Notes: generated from the letters alone by a model not told the origin. Positions 36,529 through 48,737 are shown, counted from the stretch's first letter. The stretch is DNA of 64,000 nucleotides from Campylorhamphus procurvoides (GCA_013396655.1 WBMV01000852.1:868001-932000), one strand, 5' to 3'. Made by a program: numbers and translations.

Positions 36529-39500
36529 GCCAAGGAGCTGTCTACTCTGTAAAAAATAAAGAATTTGGGGATTCGTGCTACAATGTTTAGACCTCCTGTG
36601 GTTTTTATTCTTCAAACACAAGTCGGCAGTTTTACAATATCACTTAGTAGTAAGTGACCTGCTCCTTTCTGCGGGGATTCAGCTGTACAGGATACAGACA
36701 GGGCTATTCCCCAGTCTGGAGATAAGGATGGAAGTGAATACTCAATGCCTGCATCAGCCCAGTGCGGAGGGATAGAGCAGAGCAATGAATGAAAGCTGCC
36801 CACGTCTCTTCACAGATGTGCCTGCCACGTATCTGACACTGTATTCTGGTAAACAGAACACAGGGGATAATACATTAGAGAATAATCAGACAAACGATCT
36901 GCAGAGATTCTGGTGTTAACGTTGTCTCTTTATACTAAAAGTATGCTTTTAGCTAAATGCCTGTTCAGTTCCCTTCCTGGGCACCTAAATGAATAAAAGG
37001 ATGATAATGGCACTTTCATTATTTTAGGAACATATTTGCACCTTAATGAAAGAGCTCTTGAGGGGGTACAAAAGACTGAGATGCAAGTGCTTCAAGTAAT
37101 AGAAAAATGTTTTGTGGATTATGTAAGACATGAAAATATAAACTGCTCACCATGCAGTTTATCTTCATCTTAAATTAAAAACCCCACGAAATGGTAACAG
37201 GATTTATAACACAGCAGTCAAACTTCATCCTATCATTGTATCATACACCCCATTTCTGTAAGTTTTACGGAAGAAACCTGGAGAAGTTTCTTGGACAACC
37301 AGAAACTGAGGAATTTGTTTTAATATGTGAAATCAGTTTTCTTTCATGACAAATATCATCTTTTAAAACAATGACTGACTAGTCTTCAAATGTATATAGC
37401 CATCAACAACCTTGAGTCACCAATCTATTTAAAAATTTGGGCATATCTCATCTTAACCATTTAAAAAGCATACATTTTTAAGGAAAAATGAAATAAAGTT
37501 TATTATCTATGATACATTAAATTTATTTATGAATTGTGGAGTGGTCAGGTTCTGGTCTCATATTGCCCCAAATTGTTTTCAGGGTAGTATTCATCAACAT
37601 GCAATTCTCAAGTCTAACAGAGGCATACAGTAAAATTTTTCCCTTCAGTTGATCTTCTTAATTTGGTTTTTAGTGACAGGGAAAAACAAACCATACAAAA
37701 AATACAGGAAAACTGGGGATGAAATGTGGAGTCAAAATTTAAAGCAATTTGAAACACTGAAATATGCCAGCATTTGATCTAAGGAGCCTACAGAATTTGC
37801 ATAGTGAGCATATGTTCATGTTCAAAGATAACAGATATTTTTGATAACCCTCCCTAAACTTAGCTCATTTCTGATTTACATAATGTTCTTTATTTTATTT
37901 TCCATTTTTTTGTATGACTTAAATCAGGGTCACCTTCATCATTTGTACAGAAATATACACACAGCTTTCATTTATATAAATGTTTAGCTGCAAATATTGC
38001 ACCTCAATTTTTATACAGTAAATCTGTATCACATTGCTCATTTTCTTATCCAGTAATTTTTGTAATGTATAATTATATTTTCTTTCCCTGCGTATGTGTC
38101 AAAACTCTGTCTGCAAAAATGCTACTTGAGTCTCATTTCTCCACATCTGAGTTCACTCCCTGTTGGATCGCTTTTCTCTCTCCTCCATAATCTTCTCTTT
38201 TAAACTCCTCAGCAAAGTCCTCCCTGACAGCAGCAATCTGGCCGGTTTAAAGATTTTATCAGAATTTCTGTATTTCCAGGAAAAAAATTGTGAATTCACA
38301 ATTCCAGCACAAGCCTGTGCTGTAGACACATTTCTATCCAGAACTAGCTGGTCCTTCTGGCTCACTCACCTCTCCAGCTGCACTGTGGACTTGGGGGGGT
38401 AACAGCAGTTTGGAACTGGGGCCTGACAGTGCTGTGTAAATATCTCAATCCTTCTTGGAATTGATGTGGAAAGTATCTTCTCCTTGCCCCCTGCCCCCCT
38501 CAAGTGATCCCTGATTAGATTCTTAAAGTCAAAATTCTCCATCAAGATATCACAAATTATTAGGATGGATAGATCTCATGGCACTTGCATGAGAAAAAGC
38601 TGGATATCTAATCAGGTTGGTTTTGGAGCTTCATTTGTGTTCCACATGGAATTACCCTCCATAGGCCAGGGAAGCTTGCCAAAGGCACTGCTGTAGCTTT
38701 TTACAGCAGGTTACATACTTGCATTTTTATAGATGAGCTACAGATACTTCAGGGCAGTGCTGGAGAAGCAAACTGCATTACTTTCTGTGCCAGTGGATAT
38801 GCAGCTTCCACGGCTTCAACAACGTTATCTCTTTATTGGAGAGTTTCCGAACTACTGGATCCATTTTTACTTTGGCTGCACTATTACACGCAAACAGAAT
38901 CCAGCTCTCAGTGTTTGAGGGTGTACATTAGCTCTGCCATCATTCATGCTCTTGGTTAACGAAATCCCTGAGGTCATTTGTCAGAGTTATGAAGCTCCCA
39001 CAGCGAGCGCAGCCAACTGTGCCATTCTGTGTGCCGAGTGCTGGGTATACCTGCCTTTCTAGGAAGGCCTGGGGCAATGGATGAGCTCATTATAGGGTTA
39101 GATAAGCATTTTAAGGCTTTTTGCTGTTTTCGTACTCAGTTCTTTGCACTGGCTGCTGGAGGCATTGCCATACTGCCAGGAGTGAACAGGGATTAATTTG
39201 ATTCTTTCCCATTATGGATATTAGAAAATATACCAAAGCATATCCAAGTATTTTGATACTAGCTGCACCTTCTGTATATGGAATAACTGGGTTTTCACAA
39301 TAAAATGATCCCTCAGTGTTTTCCCACTCACTACAGCTCCTGGTCCCTCCAATGGCCATTGAAGTTCTTCACCTTGTGCCTCACTGGCCCTTAACACCCA
39401 TTCTCTGTTACCCACCTCGTTCCTTCTGAAATGTGGGACTCCCAGGGGTGGCTGTTCTTGCACTGAGATGAGAGAAGAGGAGCCATCCAGACAAAAGCAG

Positions 39501-39646
39501 CACTGTGGACCACGCTCTGCTTGACAGTTCACCCAGGGAAAGCTGCTTTAGCTGCAAGGAGAGGGAGAAGCAGAGACACAGGCACGAGGGCTGGAAGAGC
39601 ACAGGGTTCATACTCAGTTGCCTGGGAAGGTGCATATCCAGGTTCC
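36529..39646. other. Unique AT-rich sequence, no gene seen
   Basis: Contains the 18-bp palindrome at 38286-38303. Open frames are up to 103 codons with no motif. No known repeat family otherwise. Confidence 0.55.
38286..38303. repeat. Perfect 18-bp palindrome
   Basis: AATTGTGAATTCACAATT is its own reverse complement over all 18 bases, centred on an EcoRI-like GAATTC. Confidence 0.95.
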
Positions 39647-39772
39647 GATTAGAATCAGGAAGTTTGGAAAGGACCTCTAAATCACAGAGTCCAGCTATTA
39701 ACCTAACACTACCAGGTCACCACTAAAACATCTCCCCAGGCACCACATCTACATCTACACATTTTTTGAATG
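39647..39772 (-). mobile_element. CR1 LINE, 3'-end fragment
   Basis: The + strand shows TTAGAATCAGGAAGTTTGG, then GGAAAGGACCTCTAAATCAC, AGAGTCCAGCTATTAACC, AACACTACCAGG, CACTAAAACATCTCCCCAGG and CACATCTACATCTACACATT followed by TTTTGAAT. This is the complement of a CR1 subfamily whose 3' end has a 'GACCTCTAAGATCATCAAGTCC' block, different from the copy at 33457. Minus strand, 3' end at 39647, 5'-truncated. Confidence 0.88.
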
Positions 39773-41723
39773 CTTATTGCGTGGCACAGACACCAGAGAG
39801 GGAAATTTTTTAAATCAGGGTGCACTGAACAATGTTATATATTCATCAGCTCTGCAACCCACGGTTTAAGAAGACAACATCATTAAAACAGGAGGTTTAG
39901 ACTTAAACGAATGCTGTGCATTTGAGAAGTATTCCCAGTGAGAAAGGCTCAGGGACTGCACTGAGAAGGGGCTAAAATTTAACCAATAAAATAATGGTTA
40001 GGACTTCACTGATATCCTGATACACAAACCCTTTCTCCCTGTATATTTATTTTCTCAGTCCTTGAGAAAGGCACTAACAAATAGTTGGGCTGAAATGACA
40101 CAGAAACAATGTTTGGCTTTTATTACTGAAACTGCAGAATGAAAACACCCGAAAAGAAGTAAATAAACTGTTTGAAATGTAGTATTTAGTTGATTTCTAC
40201 AAAACAGAATGAGCTGTTTATCAAATCAGTGTTTTTAGTGCTAAAGAAACTCCCTCAAGTTTGTGAATGTCACCAATGGGGTTAAAAGACCCCACTGGGC
40301 TGGTGGTGTGGATGAAGGCCAGGCATATATTTTTTTTTTAAATGAGCACATATGTTTATTAACACTTTTGAAAAACACAAAGCTGCTACCACAGATCTGT
40401 ACGTACACAGAAAGTTCATTTTCTTACAACAAGTATTCATTATTCAGAGCAAACAATGCATCAGATGGTTTATATATAACAAGCTCTGCAAAGAGACATC
40501 AAAAATAGCAACCTGAATGGTTCCCTATTACAGAATCTTCCTTCACATGAGACACGTGCAAAAGCACTCCAGCCACCACCAAAAAAGAAAAAAATGTCTG
40601 ATGGATAAAATTTCAGTTATTTAAATGAGCCAATCCTTGGCAATGGTTTTATCATGGAACTTAGTTTTCCATTGGTTTGGAAATCAAGCACTTTTTTTTT
40701 CCAGCAAACTGGGAAATTCCTGTTTTCTGCAACAGTATGATTGGAGAAAGTCAGACAAATAGAATTGTATGGATATGTCTAGAAAGCATTACTTTAGCAG
40801 TGTTAAATCAGTTGCCTCAATTCTTCCTAAAATCAATTTCTTCAAAATTAAAATTGGGAAAATTGAAATTATATCTCCAAGGTAGACTCAATACAAGCTC
40901 TCCTATGAAACCTCCCAGAGCTGTAGGAGTAAGGCAGCAAATGTAATTGTGAATGCCGTAATAAAGTACAAATGAGAGGAGTCTGCAAACAGTGGTAAAG
41001 AGGATACCTAATAAAACCTTACTGAAATGCATTCAGTGATTGAAAGAAACAACAAAACAAATCAAAACCTGAATGTAAAGTACATAACAACTATACCTGT
41101 GTCCTGGATAATGTTCTTCTCCTACTATTTATATGGTATATATCACAGGAATACAGCACATAAATTTAAAGCCTTTTTTCAATAATCACAAATGCAATAA
41201 AATGAGATATTTCCAAGTTTCCTTTGTTCATATAAAAGAAGAATATAATTTTAAAAACAAAGACCTACGCTTGAGCTCCCCTTTCTCAGTAAGGCTTCAA
41301 ATCTTAGAAGTGTAAAATAACAAAAAATTATCTCACAACATAAAGAACTGCCTTTTATTTGTTTCCTTTTTGACTTACATTGAAAATCCTTCTTATTTTT
41401 CATTCAACTGCATCAAATTAGGTTCAGGTGGGAGGCTGGGTTTATTTGCTTTCTTTTCTCCTAGGAAAGCTGACCTGGTTATTGAACTTGCCTTTGTGGT
41501 AAGTAACTAAAATATAACTTCCTTGGTGCTGCAATTTTCCCAAGCCATTCACAAATTGCAAAGTTCTGCATCCCTAGGTTATCAAAATCTGCTTATATGA
41601 AAGCCTTAAGTGGAAACTTGAAATTAAAGAAAAATCTTTCTATCCTTCTTGTGTTATGAAGACTAATTAATTGTATAATCTGATAAGAAAACAAATATTT
41701 ATTGAATAGCTAGTCATTAAATT
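39773..41723. other. Unique AT-rich sequence, no gene seen
   Basis: No recognisable repeat family, exon or RNA gene. A short T9 run lies at about 40330. Confidence 0.55.
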
Positions 41724-41789
41724 GTCAGATAATTACTAGTTTAGGTGTTTTATCTGACTAGTTTAGTCAGATAATAACTAGTTTAGGTG
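41724..41789. repeat. 24-bp direct duplication enclosing a hairpin
   Basis: Copies 41724-41747 and 41766-41789 differ at a single base (AATTACTAG versus AATAACTAG). They lie 42 bp apart start to start. Between and into the second copy is a hairpin with perfect 11-bp arms (TTATCTGACTA at 41750-41760, TAGTCAGATAA at 41764-41774) and a 3-nt loop. Confidence 0.9.
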
Positions 41790-42922
41790 CCTTCATTTAT
41801 CTACCAGTCTTCCTTTCTCTGCAAGAGTATACCATAATCTTCACCCTTTATCTTCTAAATAACAGACATTTTGATGTTTGCCCGGTGCCACCCTATGTTC
41901 AGTATATAATTTCATTACAGAAGGATGAAATGGGCCTTGCTAATATAAAATCTCCCAGGTTGCCTTCAGGTAACTATAACACTCAAATCTAAGAGTTGTT
42001 ATAACGGAACTGATAATTACATGCAAAAGGAAATGTGGAAGAGGGTAGAGGAGCACACTGCACCAGAGCTGTTTATCACCTGCAATGGGAGGAAAAGGGT
42101 AACTTCCCTTGCTGAATTCAAAGGCAGATTTGCCTCAGTAAGTTGATGAACAGGCAGCTTCTTTCCTGACACACCAGTTCCTTTCTGAACACTAACAGTT
42201 GGACTAACTTCAAAGTTGGCTCTTTTAAGCCTCAAATACATGTTTATGCAAGCAGCCACCATTTCCTGCACTAGGTGGGAAATACTGCAAATGTTAGTTG
42301 AAAAAATAGCAAAAGCTCTTGCAGTTGTGCCAGCAACAAACACACTTTCTATTCCAGCAGGCGTTTGATGGAGCTTTCATGTCTCATTGTTGCTGTATTT
42401 TCATGTTTCGAGGTTCCAGCAAAGTGATCAAAATATGTATATTACCTTACTTCAAAACAAAACAAAACAAAGAGGTGGGGGGGGAAGAAAGGGATAAATA
42501 CATTGAATATTTTGCATTGAGAGCAAATTACAATTCATGATATTCCTCCCTTGGTTTTGTTCATATTCTGGCTTCTGAAAAGCAGGCATGCTGCTGTCTC
42601 AGTTATATTTACAGCACATACTAAAACTGATTTCTCTATGATCAAAATCCTTCATTTTTTTACTTGCCTGTTTGTTTTTAAGCACAACATTGCTCTCAGT
42701 TATGCTGCATAATAAAAGCATGTCTAATAACAGCAACTTCTTGTTTGTGTTCTTTATATCACTGACATTTAGAGAATTATTTTAAAATAGCATAATGGGT
42801 TCAAAGACTGTTTTCAATAACAGTAAATGGTCACAATTTTACTCCTAGCTAGAATTTCCAGTGCATTTTACATTAATTATACTTTAATTAGAAAATTACA
42901 TCAATTGGAGTAACTGACTGTG
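41790..42922. other. Unique AT-rich sequence, no gene seen
   Basis: A short (AAAAC)n tract followed by a G-run lies at about 42453-42485. The minus-strand open frame of 108 codons (42017-42343) has no recognisable motif. Confidence 0.55.
42918..42922. repeat. Target-site duplication, left copy (CTGTG)
   Basis: Matches 43498-43502 exactly and abuts the TG of the LTR. Confidence 0.85.
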
Positions 42923-43497
42923 TGTGCTGGTTTTGCCTGGGATGGAGGTAATTTTCTTCACACAGATATTATGGGCTGTGTTTTGGATTTGTGCTGGCAA
43001 GTGCTGATAACTCAGGGATGCTTCAGCTGTTGTTGAGCGGTGCTTGCACAGTCAAGGCCTTTTCTGCTCCTCACTCCACTCCACTAGTGAGGGACCTGGG
43101 GGCCACAAGGATTTGGGTGGGGACACAGCTGGGACAGCTGATCCCAACTGATCCAAGGGGTATTCCATAGCATATAGCACCATGCTCAAATGGGGCAGAA
43201 GAAGGAAGCAGGGGACGTTCAGAGTGACGGTGTTTGTCTCCCCAAGCCACCATTACATGTGATGGAGCCTGGCTTTCCTTAGGGGTGGCTGAACTCCTGG
43301 CTGCCCATGGGAAGTGGTGAATGAATTTCTTGTTTTGCTTTGCCTGTGTGTGTGACTTTTGCTCTCCTTATTAAACTGCATCTCAGCCCACAGGTTTTCT
43401 CAGTTTTACTCTTCCTATTCTCTCCCCCATCCTGCTAGGGAAAGATGAGGGAGCAGCTGTGTGAGGCTGAGCTCCTGGCTGGGGTTAAACCACCACA
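42923..43497 (+). mobile_element. Solo LTR of an avian ERVL-type endogenous retrovirus
   Basis: A 575-bp element begins TGTGCTGGTTTT and ends GTTAAACCACCACA, so the canonical TG...CA ends lie within an imperfect inverted terminal repeat. It is flanked by a perfect 5-bp duplication, CTGTG (42918-42922 and 43498-43502), the size typical of class III (ERVL) integrases. Internal blocks known from this avian LTR are present in order: GGTATTCCATA, GGGGACGTTCAGAGTGA, CATTACATGTGATGGAGCC, CCCATGGGAAGTGGTGAATG, and CTCCTTATTAAACTG with ATTAAA at 43370-43375 as the polyadenylation signal. The place where relatives carry a TATA box is deleted or degraded (about 43180). No internal retroviral sequence adjoins it, so it is a recombination product (solo LTR). 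Confidence 0.9.
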
Positions 43498-43502
43498 CTG
43501 TG
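43498..43502. repeat. Target-site duplication, right copy (CTGTG)
   Basis: Matches 42918-42922 exactly and follows the terminal CA of the LTR. Confidence 0.85.
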
Positions 43503-44691
43503 TAAAAGTGATCATTTCTTAAAGCACAGCATGAGTATTTTCATCATCTGTAAGAGGGGGGAGATCAATAGTTAATTACCTCATGAGGCCCATATGAAGG
43601 GCTACTGAACAGTTAAAGCGAGAGCAAAATCTGCTCTTATTTAAGATGTGTCAAAACCTCAATATGAAGGTGTGACTTGGGCAGCCAAGCCTGCTAGACA
43701 CTTCCCCTGGGCAATGGAAACAGTGGTTAAGCAGTGACACTTTGGCATGGCCTTGCACAGCTTGAGGAGAGGTGTGAAGCATGAGGCACGTCCAGGCTGT
43801 TAACCCCCACTCCAGCCTGCACTGCAGCTCCGGTGCTCAGAGACGTGCCACCAGTTTCTCAGTGCTACGGCTGTAACTTCATTCTGCTAGCAGGACTTAC
43901 CTTTAAATGACTTTTTGAAATTATTGCAGATATATCACAGAGTAATGCATGTAAGAATTGGAAAACAAAGTGTTTATTCAATTACATGGTTTATATACTA
44001 CTTTGTGTCCAGAAACAAAATGAGTTATTTCTTATGTGCTAAAAATGTTTCATATGTCTTGGATGCCATATATATGGCAGAGTAAGACATTATTTGAAAA
44101 AATGAAACTTGGGCTTCTAAAATAAAAAAAAAATAAAAATTATATACATCATATTTATATACATGTTGAATTTCTTCTCTTCCTTCTCCGAAATTATGTT
44201 TTATATTTGTATTGAACCATGCTAAATTCTCCTTGGCACACAAGCTCATATCCTTTTACAAGTCAGTTGGCTGCCATATAGTGCATCACTGTATTGGAAA
44301 ATCACAGCTGCTGAGAACTGGCACATCATGGAAAAATACAGAACATTTTACAGATATTTTAAGTTCTGAAGTCGGCAGTTGGGGAAAGACAGTGGAGAAC
44401 CCTTGTCAAGCAGAAAGTACATATGCAGAATTTACTCTGTGCCAAGAAACTCTGGCTAACTCAAGAATGCTGCCTGCAGACAGTGTATTTTAAACCCCCA
44501 CTAACAAAGCAGTCAAATACAGTCAGATCTGAAGGAAGGTCTCACCTCAGCATACAGTGATCATACTCCTGCCCTGTGTTGAGCCATGCTTGGAACAGAG
44601 GTCTGAAAATAAAAAACATGGTAGAAAAAGGTAGTAGTGCTGGCTATCAATACTTCTAGTCCTGTCCTTCCTTCCTTCTTAATATCTTCCT
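43503..44691. other. Unique AT-rich sequence, no gene seen
   Basis: An A-rich patch lies at about 44121-44140. No gene, RNA or other repeat is recognised. Confidence 0.55.
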
Positions 44692-44908
44692 TCAGATATT
44701 AAGAAAAGATTCTTCACAGAGAGGGTGGTCAAGCATTGGAGCAGACTGTCTAAGGAAGTGGTTGAGTCACTGTGCCAGGAGGCGTTTAAGAGATTTTTAT
44801 ATGTGGCACCTGGGGACATGGTTTAGTGGTGAGCTTGGCAGTGCTGGGTTAATGGTTGGACTTGATATTCCTAAGGGTCTTTTCCAACCTAAATGGTTCT
44901 ATGTTCTC
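44692..44908 (+). mobile_element. CR1 LINE, 3'-end fragment
   Basis: On the + strand the order is GATTCTTCACAGAGAGGGTGG, TCAAGCATTGGAGCAGACTG, GAAGTGGTTGAGTCAC, GGAGGCGTTTAAGAGATTTT, ATGTGGCACCTGGGGACATG, GTTTAGTGGTGAGC, GGTTGGACTTGATATTCC, GGTCTTTTCCAACC and one octamer GTTCTATG. This is a CR1 subfamily with a 'GGTCTTTTCCAACC' end, related to the copies at 39647 and 54374. 3' terminus at 44908; 5'-truncated, with no ORF left. Confidence 0.93.
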
Positions 44909-46893
44909 ATTTGAATTTAGGTATTTAGAAAACACACCTACCTCCATCTGAGCTATGTTTCTGGGTTCCTGTTCTAGTCAACAGAGCTCTAGCTGATCCA
45001 TTCAGTGGGCTCTAGAGTACAGTACATTTGCCCAAATGCAGGCACCTACATTAGAATGATGTGAAATAGACTTAAAACAGCAGTGGTTAGATTTTTTCGC
45101 TTGGTATAAAAAAGAACATATAGGATCTTGATCACTTGCATATGGCTGTGTCATATTCCTCGAATCCCATTCTAAAGTACAATACATTTCAAGTACAGGT
45201 TAGAACACTTTATGGACATCCAGAGGTAGAAAAAATACTATTTTAAGTAACTTCATGCTTTAGGTCATAAACTGACCACCTTAGGGGCGAGTAATGGCCT
45301 CCAAAGAAACAAAATCATTAACTGCCTCTGAGAGAGCTTTTAACATCTTTTTACAGACACCAGGATAAGGACAGTGGTGTCTACAAGCTGTTAAGATACA
45401 GGCATGTTCTGTCCTGTTGACTGAACAGAGTATTTTAATATGGAAAGCCTTTCCTTCAATGGGAAAGGCCCTGAAAATAGAAACATTCCAGTGGACCATT
45501 CATTTTTAGAACAGTTAATCATAATTGATCCTTACACAATGAATAGTAAATAAGAGTTATTATTAAAAATGAATAATAAGAATGAATTATAATCGTGTGT
45601 TTATTAGGCTATCAATAATTAACAGGGATTTGCCATTTATTGTAAATACTGTTGCTGTTTCTGTTGCAGCTTTGGATGGCTCAATTTATATGGTAATTTT
45701 ATAAGAAACAGCACCAATTACAGCCTGGCTATTACAATAGAGTAGAAGCAAATGATGACTTTATCAGTTTTGTTAACTTTTTCATTTTACTCGTTGTCAG
45801 CACAGCCTGCAATGTAAACATGATGTAGTGAAAGGAATAAAGAAGTTTTGTGCAAGTCTAATAACTTTGGGTAGTAATCTCACTTCCCCAAGCAATCATG
45901 TGAGAGAAATAAATACAGCAGGAAGAAATAAAGGCAGGCAGGTCAGCATTAGGATGGACCATGAGGATGGGTTTGTTAGCTATAAATGCCTGCTGAAAGT
46001 GCCACTGAAGGAAGGAGAGGCAGAGTAACATGCCAGAGTGTAACAGCAGCCATGGCAATAAAGGGACAGAGCAGGGCAGGATATTTTCGTATGATGTGAT
46101 CATTTAGGCAGTGCCAGGGCTGGATTTAGCAGCAGCAGCAGGGCTGGTGATACACATGTACACAGCCTCACACCTTCCACAGCATCTGATCCAGCCAGCA
46201 CGGGCAGTGACTGTGTATCTCCTTAGCTTGTTGATTCAGAGCCCAGCTGAGCTTTATCAACAGAAATACCAAATTAGCAGACTATGAGGAAAGCTAAGCA
46301 GGAGGACACAGACAATGACTTTCACAGCAGGACAATTCAGCACAACCACCCTGTTTTGGAGTATAGCTCCTATTAAAGTCCAAGTCTGGAATTTTCTGGA
46401 GAAATCATTTACAATATATTGTGACTACTCCTTTGGGGAAAAAAAACCAATTTTCCTTGTAACAGCAAAGATCTTGTATTTCAAATATACCTATGAAAAC
46501 CCCAACTATTATTGAATAAACATATACAGGAGTTATATTGACTAGGGTAATGAAAATATACTAAAGGGATTAAATAGGATTTCAAAATAAAGGACTTGGA
46601 AATATTTAAACATTCCAGAAGTTGTGAAATTTGCCATGTACAATAGTAATCTGCCTGAGTGTTAATATTACATACTGTGGCTAATTTCAAAGGAAAAGCA
46701 TTTCCAACATGAGTTTTGAACATAATAACTTGTGAAGTAAATTGACAATATATGTTAGAGATAAGCAGGTAGAATACATGTTATATGGTTAAAAAAAGGA
46801 AAAAAAAAAGAAAAGAAAAATGTTTGGATTTTTATTCATTGTATTGCTTGAAGAGAATTGCCACTAAGCTGTCCACAGCATTTACTAGAATCT
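44909..46893. other. Unique AT-rich sequence, no gene seen
   Basis: An A-rich tract lies at about 46792-46818. No gene, RNA or known repeat is recognised. Confidence 0.55.
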
Positions 46894-47385
46894 TTAAAAT
46901 TTTAGGAAATAAACCTCATCTTTAAAAATATTAAAAAACAATTCTACAGTCCTGTCAGAATCTGCAATTTTCATCTTAATAATCAGTGATTTGAGAACTA
47001 CCTCAGATGAACCTGTATGGCGCACAGATGGCAAGTCATTTACATGATAAATATGAGAACTGGCCCATGTCTGAATCCCTAGAGGGTGCCATGACCCATT
47101 AGCAGAGGAAAGATGACCTTTACTGAATAATAATTGAGAACTATTACTAAGATAATTACAAAACCAATTGACTGCCAGAAGGACTAGACCTTGGCTCTCC
47201 AATTTATAGAGGAACTGCTGGTGATCTGCACAGAAAATAAAAACATGCTTAGAGTTCACAAACACCATAACCTCAACATCTGCCTGCCATCTAAAGATAA
47301 TGATCTGGTATTAATTAATTTGAACAGTGCAGTCATTGCAGAGGTAAACTGCATCACAAATCAGACACTTAACACAACCTGAAGT
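46894..47385 (-). pseudogene. Decayed L2/CR1-superfamily LINE reverse transcriptase
   Basis: The 125-codon minus-strand frame (46894-47268) keeps the order of non-LTR reverse-transcriptase blocks. ADHQQFLYKLESQG stands where these proteins have 'DTVDHQLLLKKLE..G'. It is followed by NWFCNYLSNSSQ ('WF.SYLSNRSQ'), a degraded 'GVPQGSILGP' block, HIYHVNDLPS ('LYINDLPS') and KIADSDRT ('KFADDTKL', catalytic aspartates damaged). A second frame upstream (47259-47333) reads TALFKLIN, matching the preceding 'TALLKLTND' block, so one frameshift separates them near 47260-47280. The NYLSN and NDLPS forms favour the L2 clade over CR1 proper. No ORF1, endonuclease or 3' end is recognised next to it. The coding frame is broken and has lost the catalytic motif, so the element is dead. 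Confidence 0.6.
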
Positions 47386-48700
47386 TATCATGTTTTCGTC
47401 CAGCCTGTGTTAACAGGCAAAATGCTATCAGGTAAATTAAACTGTTGCGGGTCACAACATGAAAATGAATTAACTTAATTCTCTTTAGCAGGGAGCATGA
47501 TTGTGACTCTGTGCTGGATGCTGTACCAGTAAACATGATAAAAGCTTTTCTTAGAAGTGTTTTGCAAAATGCTCCTAACATAACATTTTCTAATGCATAC
47601 ACCTGCAACAGCTTTTTCAGGTTCTTTCCTCTACAGGAAGGAGAAGATAGAAGATACTGGCCTTTGAATAAGAATTTTTTGTGGTTTTGTGGGGTTTGGG
47701 TGGTTTTTTTTAGTTTGATTTTTTTTTTGATTGGTTGGTTTGTTTGCTTAGTTTCAAAAGAGGAGTTTCTGGGAACAAAACCATTAAAGGGTATCTGCTG
47801 TGAGATCCCGTTAATTCTCTATTGATAAAACTCAGGACAGCACTAAAAATGCATGAAAGATTTGCCTGAGCATTTCCCATGTCTTCTGCATGGATATGAG
47901 GTATAAGAAATACAGCCAGCATGCCATATGTGTTGTTGATTGGATTTTCAAAATTATCCTTCCTTACATGTGAAGGATATTTTGAAGATTTCCAGCGCTG
48001 GAGCATTTCACAACTCCGTGCCAAGTTTCACACCTGGGAACTGATATTTAGGAATGTAGAACATCAGAAATATCCGGCATTCTGAAAAAAATCATAGCTA
48101 GCCTTCCTCCTTAAGATGGAAACAGCTGAAATTACTGTGACAAATGTTTTGGATAAAATGTTCTTTCACCTAAAACCCGATCCTTGATTTTTAACTCCAC
48201 TACTGAGTCCCATAGCTGAGATTCTTTGAGGACTCTCCACTAAAAGGAGTGTTACAGGTAGTCATTCTTCAAGGGAGATAATTTAAGTCACAGCATGAAA
48301 TTTATATAAAATTCAATTCACATTTGAGACCTGTAGTAAAAAAGAGCTGCCAACACTGACAGAATGCTTGTTCTGCATGACAGAAATGCTAATAGAGACA
48401 ATTTCTTACCCAAGGAGGACCTATATAATAGCATGTGGTGGAAAGAGGAGATAATGAATTCAATTTACAAAAAGATACATGAACGAGGATTCAAATTAGT
48501 GAAGAATTTAAAAAATTATCTGCACTGTCAGGTGATCTAACCCCAAATTCGAACACACAAGACAGCTTGGACCTGAGGATGCTTGCTCTGAACTTCAGGC
48601 ATCCAGTCAGCTGCCAGGTCAAACACAAAAAATGCTTCAGGTTGGGCTTGAAGATTTAGATCAGTCAGGATTGTCAGGATTGAGAGATTGGTGGGTTTTC
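47386..48700. other. Unique sequence with G/T-rich tract, no gene seen
   Basis: A low-complexity T/G tract (TTTTTTGTGG, GGTTTGGG, GATTGGTTGGTTTG) occupies about 47675-47750. Otherwise nothing is recognised. Confidence 0.55.
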
Positions 48701-48737
48701 TTTTTTTTTTTTTTNNNNNNTTTTTTTTTTTTTTTTT
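48701..48737. repeat. Poly-T run containing a 6-N assembly gap
   Basis: Fourteen T (48701-48714), six N (48715-48720) and seventeen T (48721-48737). The gap lies inside a homopolymer, so its true length is unknown. The run ends in ACAG, giving an accidental acceptor-like motif. Confidence 0.97.

Noticed and set aside
46894..47268. Functional coding gene from the 125-codon frame
   Set aside because: It aligns by block order to a LINE reverse transcriptase with damaged catalytic residues and a frameshift upstream; treated as a pseudogene.
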